This document shows positions 1 through 6,018 of a stretch of DNA of 8,969 nucleotides, one piece after another; position 1 is the stretch's first letter; each line of letters begins with the position of its first letter. The notes below the pieces were generated by a model, which was not told where the DNA came from, did not search any database, and was given only the letters and a program-made list of their open reading frames with translations. Both the position numbers and the translations under genes were made by a program. Origin of the DNA: Clostridiaceae bacterium (GTDB lineage: Bacteria > Bacillota > Clostridia > Lutisporales > Lutisporaceae); the NCBI GenBank assembly GCA_003527145.1, contig DPSW01000362.1, forward strand, positions 1 to 8,969, in the 5' to 3' direction.

Positions 1-25
1 TATGTAGAATTTTAGGGTTATTATA

Positions 26-31
26 TATAAT
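26..31 (+). promoter_or_regulatory. Possible -10 box of the chemoreceptor gene
   Basis: A perfect TATAAT lies 56 bases upstream of the chemoreceptor start. The hexamer 17 bases further up (positions 3-8, TGTAGA) is a poor -35 match, and no extended -10 TG is present. I saw no convincing SigD-type (flagellar) promoter. The assignment rests on the -10 alone. Confidence 0.35.
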
Positions 32-87
32 AGTTAAGTGTGGAAATATTCACCATAAATATGAGCGCAATGTAAGGAGGAAGAGTT

Positions 88-2085
88 TTGAAAATACGAA
101 GCATTAGTACCAGAATTATTCTATGGTTTGGACTGACACTAACGATTATGATGATTGGCCTTGGAACCCTATTAAATTTTAAGGTGATGGATGTCATAAA
201 GTCGTCTACTATAGAATCAAGCAGGCAGATTGTAAATGCCAAAGCTAATGAAGTAGGTAATGAGATGAGGGGCTTTCTGGAACAGATGAAAATGGTTTCC
301 CAATCAGATATTGTCAAATCTATGGATTTTGAAAGAATAAAGCCGTTCTTAAAATCTATGGTGCTGGAAGGCCGGCACAGAAGCATGACTGTAGCCAATT
401 CTGATGGAATAGGATGGTCTACATTAAATGTGGATCTGAATATTTCAGAGCAAGAGCAATATAAGAAGCTTATTCTGGAAGGGCAAGAATATTTGGTATC
501 TCAACCCTTTATGACTGATGTGCATCCTATGCCCATATCTGTAATATCCTACGCAGTCAAAAATGATAGTAAAAATGTAGGCTTAGTAAATATTGTTGTA
601 GGCGTAGATTTTTTAAGTGAAATTTCATCAAAAATCAATTTGGGCGGTTCCGGTTTTGGATGGATCATAGATGGGAATGGTCTGATAATAGCTCATGAGA
701 ACCAGGAATATGTTATGAAGACAAACATAAAAGATATGAGGGAACTGGGATACGTAGGGCTGGATGAAAAATATGAAAGCATATTGAATAATCAAAATGG
801 CAACGAGTTGTATACCGATCCCAATGGAGCGGATTTTTATTTGATTTATGAAGACATTCCAAGCACACCTGGGTGGAAATTCTTGGTTTCCGTTCCCTCT
901 TCAGATCTTATGAAACAGGCAGCTAATGTTAAAAATATTATGATAGCCTTTGTAGGGCTAATAATATTGGCAGTATTTTTAATTGCTATTATATTATCAA
1001 GATTTGTTACAAAAGAATTAATACAAGCTGCAAAAACAGTGAAGTCATATGCAAATGGCGACTTTACTGCAAATATACCTGAGAAGACGATGAGCCTGAA
1101 GGATGAAATAGGTGAGTTAGGCAGAGGAATCAATGAAATGAAAAACTCAATGAAAAGCATGATATCCAATGTTTTACTCGCTTCTGAAGAGCTTGGGGCA
1201 GTGGCGGAGCAAAGCACATCCATCACTCAGGAAATGACCAGCACTGCTCAAAATCAATCCAGCTCGATGACGGAGCTGACAAAAACAGTGGACGAAATGG
1301 CGCGCTCCATTGGGCAAGTTGCCGAAAGCACGAACAAGTTGGCAGAAATAGTCAGCAAGGTTTCTTTAAGCGGTGCTACAGCAAGGGATAAAGCTGATGA
1401 AGCGGTACAAAACTCCCAAAGCGGTAAAGAAGATATGAACACTATTCAAAGTGAAATGAGCATAATAAATGAGTCTATCAACGAGCTGTCGGAATCGGTT
1501 CTTCAAGCAGGAAAGTCTGCTACTGAGATAAGGGATATAGTAAAATTGATAGAAAATATTTCTCAGCAGACTAATCTGCTTGCTCTAAATGCTGCTATAG
1601 AGGCCGCCAGAGCTGGGGATGTAGGAAGAGGCTTTGCCGTTGTTGCTGACGAAATCAGGAAACTGGCTGAAGATTCTTCAAAAGCTACTAAGAATATTGC
1701 AGAGCTTATCGATAAGGTTGATGATGTAATTCAAAATGCAGTGGAGCAAACTAAGAGCAATACTGTAAAGATAGAAGAAAGTGCCGGACATATAAATTCT
1801 GCAGGCGGCACATTTGAAAAAATATATGCTTCGGTTCAGGAAACCAATACTATAATACAAAGCATAATAAAAGATATAAACAATATAAATGAGTTTGCTC
1901 AAGAGGTAGCATCGGCTACAGAAGAACAGTCTGCTTCAAGCGAAGAAATATTGGCAACAGCAGAAAATGTGAATGAGATGTCTGAGAAGGTTGCTTCTGG
2001 AAGCAATGAAGTGGCGAGCAGTGCTGAAAATCTTGCCAACCGGGCTATAGAATTGCAAAAGGCAGTATCCAAATTTAAAATATAA
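88..2085 (+). CDS. Methyl-accepting chemotaxis protein with periplasmic-type dCache sensor
   Basis: This is a transmembrane chemoreceptor of 665 residues that passes ligand binding outside the cell to the CheA/CheW kinase complex. Order seen: TM1 about 9-29; extracellular sensor about 30-283 with dCache-like features (the [10 protein letters not shown] and [13 protein letters not shown] stretches); TM2 about 284-303; HAMP about 304-360; then a long coiled-coil signalling hairpin. The highly conserved hairpin tip, with [19 protein letters not shown] and [14 protein letters not shown], spans about 488-530. The two arms, about 146 and 159 residues, are consistent with the 44-heptad class. The start is TTG at 88, chosen because AGGAGG (75-80) lies seven bases upstream. 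The C-terminus (KAVSKFKI) has no CheR-docking pentapeptide. The sensor lacks the Arg/Trp-Tyr motif of known amino-acid dCache domains, so the ligand is unknown. No other chemotaxis gene is adjacent. Confidence 0.95.
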   Translation: MKIRSISTRIILWFGLTLTIMMIGLGTLLNFKVMDVIKSSTIESSRQIVNAKANEVGNEMRGFLEQMKMVSQSDIVKSMDFERIKPFLKSMVLEGRHRSMTVANSDGIGWSTLNVDLNISEQEQYKKLILEGQEYLVSQPFMTDVHPMPISVISYAVKNDSKNVGLVNIVVGVDFLSEISSKINLGGSGFGWIIDGNGLIIAHENQEYVMKTNIKDMRELGYVGLDEKYESILNNQNGNELYTDPNGADFYLIYEDIPSTPGWKFLVSVPSSDLMKQAANVKNIMIAFVGLIILAVFLIAIILSRFVTKELIQAAKTVKSYANGDFTANIPEKTMSLKDEIGELGRGINEMKNSMKSMISNVLLASEELGAVAEQSTSITQEMTSTAQNQSSSMTELTKTVDEMARSIGQVAESTNKLAEIVSKVSLSGATARDKADEAVQNSQSGKEDMNTIQSEMSIINESINELSESVLQAGKSATEIRDIVKLIENISQQTNLLALNAAIEAARAGDVGRGFAVVADEIRKLAEDSSKATKNIAELIDKVDDVIQNAVEQTKSNTVKIEESAGHINSAGGTFEKIYASVQETNTIIQSIIKDINNINEFAQEVASATEEQSASSEEILATAENVNEMSEKVASGSNEVASSAENLANRAIELQKAVSKFKI

Positions 2086-2163
2086 ATAAAATCAAAGTTA
2101 CCTGATATTAATGTGTATAACGAGAAGAATGAGCCTGTTTATGGCGCATAAAAACTGGTATGG

Positions 2164-2194
2164 AAAGAAGCTGCTTTAGATTAGCAGCTTCTTT
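2164..2194 (+). terminator. Intrinsic terminator after the chemoreceptor, overlapping the convergent gene's 3' end
   Basis: A perfect 12-bp stem (2164-2175 with 2183-2194) encloses a 7-base loop and ends in a run of T to 2196. It lies 78 bases after the chemoreceptor stop. The same bases encode the last codons and stop (2181-2183) of the convergent minus-strand selenoprotein gene. On the minus strand no T-run follows directly, so it looks mainly plus-directed. Confidence 0.85.
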
Positions 2195-2462
2195 TTGAAC
2201 CGTCAGCATAAACTACGTATCCTCTTTGGAATATGCCCTTATAGTAATCTATTTGGAAACCGGGCACTAAATCTGAAATATCTTTTTCCACTGAGAACTT
2301 GATATCATCTGACGAAAATACTTCGTCTCCTTCTTGAGGCTCTCCCGGAGCCAATCCAAATACAGGGCCTGCTCAGCCATAGCCTTTGACTATGATTCTA
2401 TAATTTTTTGAGCCGCCTTCCATAAGCTGATGCCTAGCATTTTCCGAAATGGATATATTCAT
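2181..2462 (-). CDS. HesB/IscA-like selenoprotein (in-frame TGA read as selenocysteine)
   Basis: The 93-codon minus-strand frame starts at ATG 2462, with GAGGTG (2469-2474) six bases upstream, and stops at TAA 2181-2183. It contains one in-frame TGA at 2373-2375, codon 30. Read through, the product has the HesB/IscA A-type carrier layout: N-terminal SISENARHQLME, the core VKGYG-U-AGPVFGLA, then the EPQEGDEVF, IKFSVEKD and IDYYK segments. The TGA falls exactly where IscA has its first cluster-ligand Cys (GCSG). The CGCG pair near the IscA C-terminus is absent; the protein instead ends Arg-Ser-Cys, its only cysteine. HesB-like selenoproteins with Sec here are an established family (TIGR01911). 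A role in Fe-S or selenium/sulfur redox chemistry is inferred. Coding character on both sides of the TGA, the SECIS-like hairpin and a good promoter argue against a pseudogene. Confidence 0.9.
2333..2360 (-). promoter_or_regulatory. Bacterial SECIS-like hairpin for the UGA at 2373-2375
   Basis: On the minus strand the core is GGCTC-CGGGA-GAGCC (2352 down to 2338): a 5-bp perfect stem with a 5-base loop starting 25 bases after the UGA. A weaker lower stem (2355-2360 with 2333-2337, with G bulged at 2357) is separated from the core by two bulged U on the 5' side (2354-2353). A loop with G in its first two bases, 16-37 bases from the UGA, fits the published bacterial SECIS consensus. A bulged U below the upper stem recalls the SelB-binding feature of the E. 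coli fdhF element. Folding was done by eye. Confidence 0.7.
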
Positions 2463-2488
2463 AACTTTCACCTCATATAATTATTACC

Positions 2489-2508
2489 TATAACCCCTAG
2501 GGGGTATA
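2489..2508. promoter_or_regulatory. CsoR/CstR-like operator palindrome in the selenoprotein promoter
   Basis: A GC-core inverted repeat, TATAA-CCCCTAGGGG-GTATA, is symmetric except for one pair (2493/2504) and stands out in very AT-rich DNA. It lies just downstream of the minus-strand -10 box, covering the predicted transcription start (about 2507) and the first 20 bases or so of the transcript. That is a typical repressor position. The C-tract/G-tract core flanked by ATA/TAT resembles operators of the CsoR/CstR/RcnR family, which sense Cu(I), persulfide or Ni/Co. Assignment to that family is inference; no such regulator gene is in the window. Confidence 0.6.
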
Positions 2509-2513
2509 ATATT

Positions 2514-2542
2514 ATTATAAATGCTTGCTTTTGAAAATGCAA
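2514..2542 (-). promoter_or_regulatory. Sigma-A type promoter of the HesB-like selenoprotein gene
   Basis: Read on the minus strand: -35 TTGCAT (2542-2537), a 17-base spacer, and a perfect -10 TATAAT (2519-2514). The predicted start is near 2507, giving a leader of about 45 bases before the ATG at 2462. It is one of the best-matching promoters in the window, supporting an expressed gene behind it. Confidence 0.7.
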
Positions 2543-2642
2543 TAGATATATCAATTTTAGTATGAGAATTTATAAATTTTTTAATAATATTTTTTAAAAA
2601 TAAGGCAGAACGATAAACTTCATAATAATGGTATTAGTGATG

Positions 2643-2651
2643 TGATATAAT
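2643..2651 (+). promoter_or_regulatory. Extended -10 promoter of the ABC transporter gene
   Basis: TGATATAAT is a full extended -10 (TGnTATAAT) 53 bases upstream of the preferred ABC transporter start. The hexamer at usual -35 spacing (2623-2628, TAATAA) is weak, as is common for extended -10 promoters. The rest of the divergent spacer (2543-2642) is A/T tracts in which I see no gene. Confidence 0.55.
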
Positions 2652-2704
2652 GGATATTATTGAAGATAGGCTTTAATTTAATTTGCTGAATTGGGGGTAT
2701 GAGT

Positions 2705-4453
2705 ATGGGAAAAATAAAAAAGTTTATAAAATATTATAGTCCGTATAAAAGAATATTTTTTATGGATATGTTATGTGCTTTTGCGGCAGCAGGTGTAGAT
2801 CTTTTGTTTCCGGTAGTAGTAAGATTCTTATTGAATGAGGCCATCGCAAAGGGAGGCGGAGCCTCTGCAAGTCTTATAATAAAGATCGGGCTTTTGATGT
2901 TGGTTCTTTATTTTGTACAATATGCCTGCAATTATTTTGTAACGGCTTGGGGTCATATTATGGGAGCAAGAATGGAGTATGATATGAGGAATGACATATT
3001 TAATCATCTCCAAAAACTATCCTTCTCATTTTATGATAACAACAAGACCGGTCAACTCATGTCAAGGATTGTAAATGATTTATTTGATATTTCAGAGCTC
3101 GCTCATCATGGACCTGAAGAAATATTTATTTCTTTAGTTAAAATAATAGGTTCTTTCCTGATTTTACTCAGCGTTGATTGGAGGCTGACATTAATAGTAT
3201 TTGCCTTTATACCTCCTATGGCTTATTTTGCTTTTATATATAATAAAAAGATGAGATCGGTTTTCATGAGAAACAGGCAGAAGATTGCTGATGTAAACTC
3301 TCAGCTTGAAGACAGCATTTCTGGGGTCCGTGTGGTCAAATCCTTTTCAAATGAAAATATTGAAATATTCAAATTTAATAAGGGGAACCTGGAATTTCTT
3401 CATACAAAAGAAGAAAGTTATGGTTATATGGGCAAGTTTTTTAGCGGCGTAACCTTGTTTCAAGGGATAATATATGTTATTACAATCATAACAGGCGCCC
3501 TTCTCATGCGGACAGGCAGTGTAAAGCCCACTGATCTGGTTGCCTTTCTGCTATATATAAACACTTTGCTAAATCCCATAAGAGCACTGATAAACTTTAC
3601 TGAGCAATTCCAGAAAGGCATGACAGGATTTGAAAGATTTTTGGACATATTAGACACTGAACCTGATATATTGGATAGTGAAGATAGCATAGAAATAAAT
3701 GAAGTGAAAGGCAAAATTACATTTGATGATGTATCATTCAGGTATAGCACAGGCAAGTATGTTTTGGAGAATATCAACCTGAATGTAGAGCCTGGAGAGA
3801 CTGTAGCTTTAGTAGGGCCTTCAGGAGGCGGCAAATCCACCATCTGCAGCCTCATACCAAGATTTTATGAAGCAACGGAAGGCCGAATATTACTGGATGA
3901 TATAGATGTCAAAAATATTAAATTGAAATCCTTAAGGAAAAATATTGGGATCGTACAGCAGGATGTTTATTTATTCGCAGGTACGGTAATGGAAAATATC
4001 AGATACGGCAAGCCGGAGGCTACAGAATCAGAAGTTATTGAAGCTGCAAAGCAAGCCAATGCCCATGATTTTATAATGGAGCTGGAAAATGGTTACGATA
4101 CTTATGTAGGAGAAAGAGGAGTCAAGCTGTCGGGAGGGCAGAAGCAGAGGATAAGCATTGCCAGGGTATTTTTAAAAAATCCTCCTGTATTGATTTTGGA
4201 TGAAGCTACTTCTGCACTGGATAATCAAAGCGAGAAAATAGTTCAGGATTCTCTGGAAAAACTTTCGACAAACAGAACAACCTTTGTCATAGCTCATCGC
4301 CTTTCTACTATAAGAAATGCAAAAACCATTCTGGTGCTTACGGATAATGGCATTGTTGAAAAAGGCAGCCATAGCGAATTGATAAAGAATAATGGTGAAT
4401 ATGCTAATTTATATTATGCACAATTTATGGATGATGATGAGATGTCTATATAA
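2705..4453 (+). CDS. ABC exporter half-transporter (fused membrane and ATPase domains)
   Basis: A 582-residue fused TMD-NBD protein of the MsbA/LmrA-type exporter family, which works as a dimer in the cytoplasmic membrane to push lipids, drugs or peptides outward. The N-terminal half (to about 320) holds six hydrophobic helices. The NBD has every active-site motif, numbered from 2705: Walker A GPSGGGKST 371-379, Q-loop Gln 419, signature LSGGQ 475-479, Walker B ILDEA with catalytic Glu 500, D-loop SALD 503-506, H-loop His 531. It is therefore an active ATPase able to act as a homodimer. Two in-frame ATGs compete. The one at 2705 lies seven bases after the G-run SD (2693-2697); the one at 2699 is only one base away, so 2705 is preferred. 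No partner half-transporter is adjacent. The substrate cannot be read from sequence. Confidence 0.93.
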   Translation: MGKIKKFIKYYSPYKRIFFMDMLCAFAAAGVDLLFPVVVRFLLNEAIAKGGGASASLIIKIGLLMLVLYFVQYACNYFVTAWGHIMGARMEYDMRNDIFNHLQKLSFSFYDNNKTGQLMSRIVNDLFDISELAHHGPEEIFISLVKIIGSFLILLSVDWRLTLIVFAFIPPMAYFAFIYNKKMRSVFMRNRQKIADVNSQLEDSISGVRVVKSFSNENIEIFKFNKGNLEFLHTKEESYGYMGKFFSGVTLFQGIIYVITIITGALLMRTGSVKPTDLVAFLLYINTLLNPIRALINFTEQFQKGMTGFERFLDILDTEPDILDSEDSIEINEVKGKITFDDVSFRYSTGKYVLENINLNVEPGETVALVGPSGGGKSTICSLIPRFYEATEGRILLDDIDVKNIKLKSLRKNIGIVQQDVYLFAGTVMENIRYGKPEATESEVIEAAKQANAHDFIMELENGYDTYVGERGVKLSGGQKQRISIARVFLKNPPVLILDEATSALDNQSEKIVQDSLEKLSTNRTTFVIAHRLSTIRNAKTILVLTDNGIVEKGSHSELIKNNGEYANLYYAQFMDDDEMSI

Positions 4454-4491
4454 AAATCAGCCCTGAAATTTTAAATCTCAGGGCTGATTTT
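4453..4491. terminator. Bidirectional terminator between convergent genes
   Basis: A perfect 14-bp stem (4453-4466 with 4478-4491) encloses an 11-base loop; the outer AAAA/TTTT ends serve either direction. The ABC transporter stop (4451-4453) touches its left arm. The stop of the minus-strand Cas2-like gene (4471-4473) lies inside its loop, so one hairpin ends both transcripts with almost no spare sequence. Confidence 0.9.
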
Positions 4492-4776
4492 ATCCCTATT
4501 AAATATACTGTTGCCAATATAATCCCAGATATTTGTTTCAAGCCATCCATCACAGTTATTCGTGATTTCAACCACTAAGAAACAATCATAGCTATCCAGA
4601 ACTTCTTTGATGGACTCATATATTGTGCTTATATCCTGACTGGACTTGATTATCCATAGATTATTGAAGCACTGTACCCAACTATCCTGATCGGTGCAGT
4701 CTTTTATTACTTTATATAAGCTGTATGTTTTTTTACTGTTCCTGCTTATATCATAACTAATCAAGTATGCTTTCAA
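4471..4776 (-). CDS. Cas2-like / SinR-family small protein of unknown function
   Basis: A 101-residue cytosolic protein. The opening MKAYLISYDIS (beta strand with Asp 9), the central LWIIKSS and the later FLVVEIT strand followed by GWL match a family of short proteins often annotated SinR family, related to the Cas2/VapD ferredoxin-like fold. This is from pattern memory, not a search. The start is TTG at 4776, with AAGGGG (4785-4790) eight bases upstream; no in-frame ATG precedes the conserved first strand. It follows the gerQ-like gene by 26 bases on the same strand and is probably the last gene of that transcript. No CRISPR repeats or other cas genes are seen, so a role in spacer acquisition is not supported. 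It is unlikely to be related to the B. subtilis regulator SinR, which is a helix-turn-helix protein. Confidence 0.72.
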   Translation of the reverse strand: MKAYLISYDISRNSKKTYSLYKVIKDCTDQDSWVQCFNNLWIIKSSQDISTIYESIKEVLDSYDCFLVVEITNNCDGWLETNIWDYIGNSIFNRDKISPEI

Positions 4777-4795
4777 TCAATCATCCCCTTAAGCA

Positions 4796-4816
4796 GGTTT
4801 TATCACCTATAAAACC
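4796..4816 (-). other. Short AT-rich hairpin at the gerQ-like/Cas2-like junction
   Basis: An 8-bp stem (4796-4803 with 4809-4816) with a 5-base loop covers the gerQ-like stop codon and lies just upstream of the Cas2-like SD. It is too AT-rich and lacks a T-run for a good terminator. It may only modestly affect readthrough or translation of the last gene. Confidence 0.3.
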
Positions 4817-5252
4817 TTACAAACTTTATGGAGTAAATATCGCATAAGAGTAAGTCATCTGTTTCAGTCTCAATGATAATTATATAACTGATTCCGACAT
4901 CTACTAAAGTTCCCTCTCTATCAACCAGCATGTTAGTGCCTATTAAGAACTCCACTTTGACCTTGGAACCTATTTGGGTTTTTAAATATCCTTGTGTATA
5001 TTGAGTGTCCATAACCACAGGAGGGATTGCCGACTGCAGCATTTCCTGCATTGGCATTTGAGCTACTGAAGGCATTTGTGCTACTGAAGGCATCTGTTGA
5101 ATCTGCGGCGCCTGGCTCATGCCTTGAGAGATTGCAGGCGTTTGGTATTGCATCATTTGATTTCCAGAGGTTCCATATGGATATCCGGCTCCTCCCATTT
5201 GCTGAAGAGGCATAACAGGTATATTGTTAACTCTATAATCCATACAGCTCAT
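4803..5252 (-). CDS. gerQ: GerQ-like spore coat protein
   Basis: A 149-residue protein in two parts. Residues 1 to about 84 are a low-complexity Met/Gln/Pro/Gly-rich tail with a duplicated QMPSVA (53-58, 59-64). Residues 85-149 form a compact beta-rich domain (GYLKTQIGSKVKVEFLIGT ... CDIYSIKFVRFY) that resembles the C-terminal domain of Spore_GerQ proteins. In Bacillus, GerQ sits in the spore coat, is crosslinked through transglutaminase and is required for CwlJ to localise and act. The gene directly following cwlJ here supports that partnership, as in the cwlJ1-gerQ pair of B. anthracis relatives. The start is ATG 5252, with AAAGGAG (5260-5266) seven bases upstream. That SD falls inside the 18-base gap after the cwlJ stop, so the two genes are cotranscribed. 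The clostridial sequence is diverged from Bacillus GerQ, so the name is family-level. Confidence 0.75.
   Translation of the reverse strand: MSCMDYRVNNIPVMPLQQMGGAGYPYGTSGNQMMQYQTPAISQGMSQAPQIQQMPSVAQMPSVAQMPMQEMLQSAIPPVVMDTQYTQGYLKTQIGSKVKVEFLIGTNMLVDREGTLVDVGISYIIIIETETDDLLLCDIYSIKFVRFYR
5054..5089 (-). repeat. Two 18-bp tandem repeats inside the gerQ-like gene
   Basis: Two adjacent copies (5054-5071 and 5072-5089), differing at one base, encode the repeated QMPSVA hexapeptide; a degraded third copy begins at 5090. The unit keeps the reading frame, so copy number could change the length of the tail without breaking the protein. Confidence 0.8.
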
Positions 5253-5270
5253 TTTTGCACTCCTTTCAAA

Positions 5271-5714
5271 TCAGGTAAGGTAGTATAATTGGGTAGGGTT
5301 GTAGAAGCAATGCTGTTCAATTCTGGTAGAAAAGCTGCCGGTTCCGTTGTATGGAAATGTTTGGGGGCATATAGGCTGAAAAGGGTTGAAGTACCAAAGG
5401 CTCCAAGCTGCTCCTAAGATTTTGTTCCCTGCCAATGCCCAATCAGCGATATCGTAATGTATTTGTTCCGGGGGATTTGCCCATATAGTTTGTGGATTAG
5501 GCATGCCGCCAAGAACAGAGGTCATGCAATCGAATTGGCCGGGTTGATTGAGAATCCTTCTCAAATCACCTTCGCCGGTTCTGAGATACTCGCCGTTGGG
5601 CACGTTGACTCTGTTCATGACGACCGTAGCTACCGCTTTCATCCCATTTTCGCCTTCACCGCCGGCTTCGCATTTAATCAGTCTTGCAAATAGCTCTCTA
5701 ATGTCGTAGGCCAT
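5271..5714 (-). CDS. cwlJ: CwlJ-type spore cortex-lytic cell wall hydrolase
   Basis: A 147-residue Hydrolase_2 (SleB/CwlJ catalytic domain) protein that cleaves the muramic-lactam peptidoglycan of the spore cortex during germination. Motifs: catalytic Glu 16 in RLIKCEAGGEGENG, followed by AVATVVMNRV (27-36), the FDC segment, and the C-terminal LWYFNPF ... HCFYNP. There is no signal peptide and no N-terminal peptidoglycan-binding domain, and the length is close to Bacillus CwlJ (about 142), so it is CwlJ rather than SleB. The start is ATG 5714, with AGAGGTG (5721-5727) six bases upstream. A longer reading from ATG 5765 has no SD and would add 17 residues absent from the family. It is the first gene of a minus-strand group with the gerQ-like gene 18 bases on. 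Expression in the mother cell during sporulation is expected from the family. Confidence 0.93.
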   Translation of the reverse strand: MAYDIRELFARLIKCEAGGEGENGMKAVATVVMNRVNVPNGEYLRTGEGDLRRILNQPGQFDCMTSVLGGMPNPQTIWANPPEQIHYDIADWALAGNKILGAAWSLWYFNPFQPICPQTFPYNGTGSFSTRIEQHCFYNPTQLYYLT

Positions 5715-5732
5715 AAAATACACCTCTAGCAC

Positions 5733-5752
5733 AATGTTAATAACATTATATG
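5733..5752 (-). promoter_or_regulatory. cwlJ promoter region: -10-like box overlapping a 15-bp palindrome
   Basis: On the minus strand CATATAAT (5752-5745) differs at one base from the SigE -10 consensus CATACAAT, but no good -35 is visible 14 bases upstream. It overlaps a perfect inverted repeat AATGTTA-A-TAACATT (5733-5747) lying between the -10 and the SD. The position suits a sporulation promoter and an operator, but both calls are tentative in such AT-rich DNA. Confidence 0.35.
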
Positions 5753-5989
5753 TATCAAAATCCATACTGACACAATAAAAATATTTATAAAAAATAAATA
5801 AGCAAACAATGTTAAAAAATAAACAATTATTAAAATATTCTAATAATACTGCAATCTATGTTGTAAATCATAAAAATTATTGGTAGAATTGTAATGTAAA
5901 GTTATAAATGGAGGCATTTAATATCGCTCAAAAAACTTTTGCAAATTCTATAAAGTATAGCAGCACATTGTTTATTGAGGGGATATTTT
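5753..5989. other. AT-rich divergent spacer between cwlJ and the symporter
   Basis: Part of the roughly 300-base divergent intergenic region, made of A/T tracts. It holds the tentative symporter promoter at 5880-5908 and a second copy of ACAATGTTA (5806-5814) matching 5731-5739. I found no RNA gene, no glycine-riboswitch core and no further reading frame with an SD. Confidence 0.6.
5880..5908 (+). promoter_or_regulatory. Possible sigma-A promoter of the symporter gene
   Basis: -35 TTGGTA (5880-5885), a 17-base spacer and -10 TATAAA (5903-5908) give a fair match. It would leave a leader of about 105 bases before the symporter ATG. Other A/T-rich hexamers nearby make this uncertain. Confidence 0.4.
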
Positions 5990-6007
5990 ATGTATAATAA
6001 AAAATGA
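5990..6007 (+). CDS. Possible five-codon leader peptide (MYNKK) before the symporter
   Basis: ATG at 5990 lies seven bases after GAGGGG (5977-5982) and is followed by TAT AAT AAA AAA and TGA (6005-6007). Its stop overlaps the first base of the symporter SD (6007-6012). A ribosome ending here would sit on the SD of the next gene, which could couple or tune initiation. So short a frame can occur by chance. Confidence 0.25.
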   Translation: MYNKK

Positions 6008-6018
6008 GGAGGTATTCC

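Noticed and set aside
846..1226. Minus-strand open frame of 126 codons opposite the chemoreceptor
   Set aside because: It is a shadow of the strong plus-strand coding sequence, with no SD and no recognisable protein pattern; the same holds for other opposite-strand frames over the ABC, symporter and cwlJ/gerQ genes.
2181..2462. Pseudogene or two fragment genes split by TGA
   Set aside because: Only one in-frame stop, exactly at the catalytic Cys position of the family, with a SECIS-like hairpin after it, intact SD and promoter, and conserved residues on both sides.
2693..2700. GGGGGTAT at the ABC transporter start as a second CsoR-like half-site
   Set aside because: It matches half of the palindrome at 2489-2508 but has no C-tract partner; it is better explained as the ribosome binding site.
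4471..4776. CRISPR-Cas locus
   Set aside because: The small protein looks Cas2-like, but no direct repeats, spacers or other cas genes are present in the window.
5715..5765. Longer cwlJ start at ATG 5765
   Set aside because: No SD there, the extra 17 residues do not fit the family, and a good SD precedes ATG 5714.
5900..6018. Glycine riboswitch before the AGCS symporter
   Set aside because: The leader of about 105 bases is AT-rich and lacks recognisable glycine aptamer cores.
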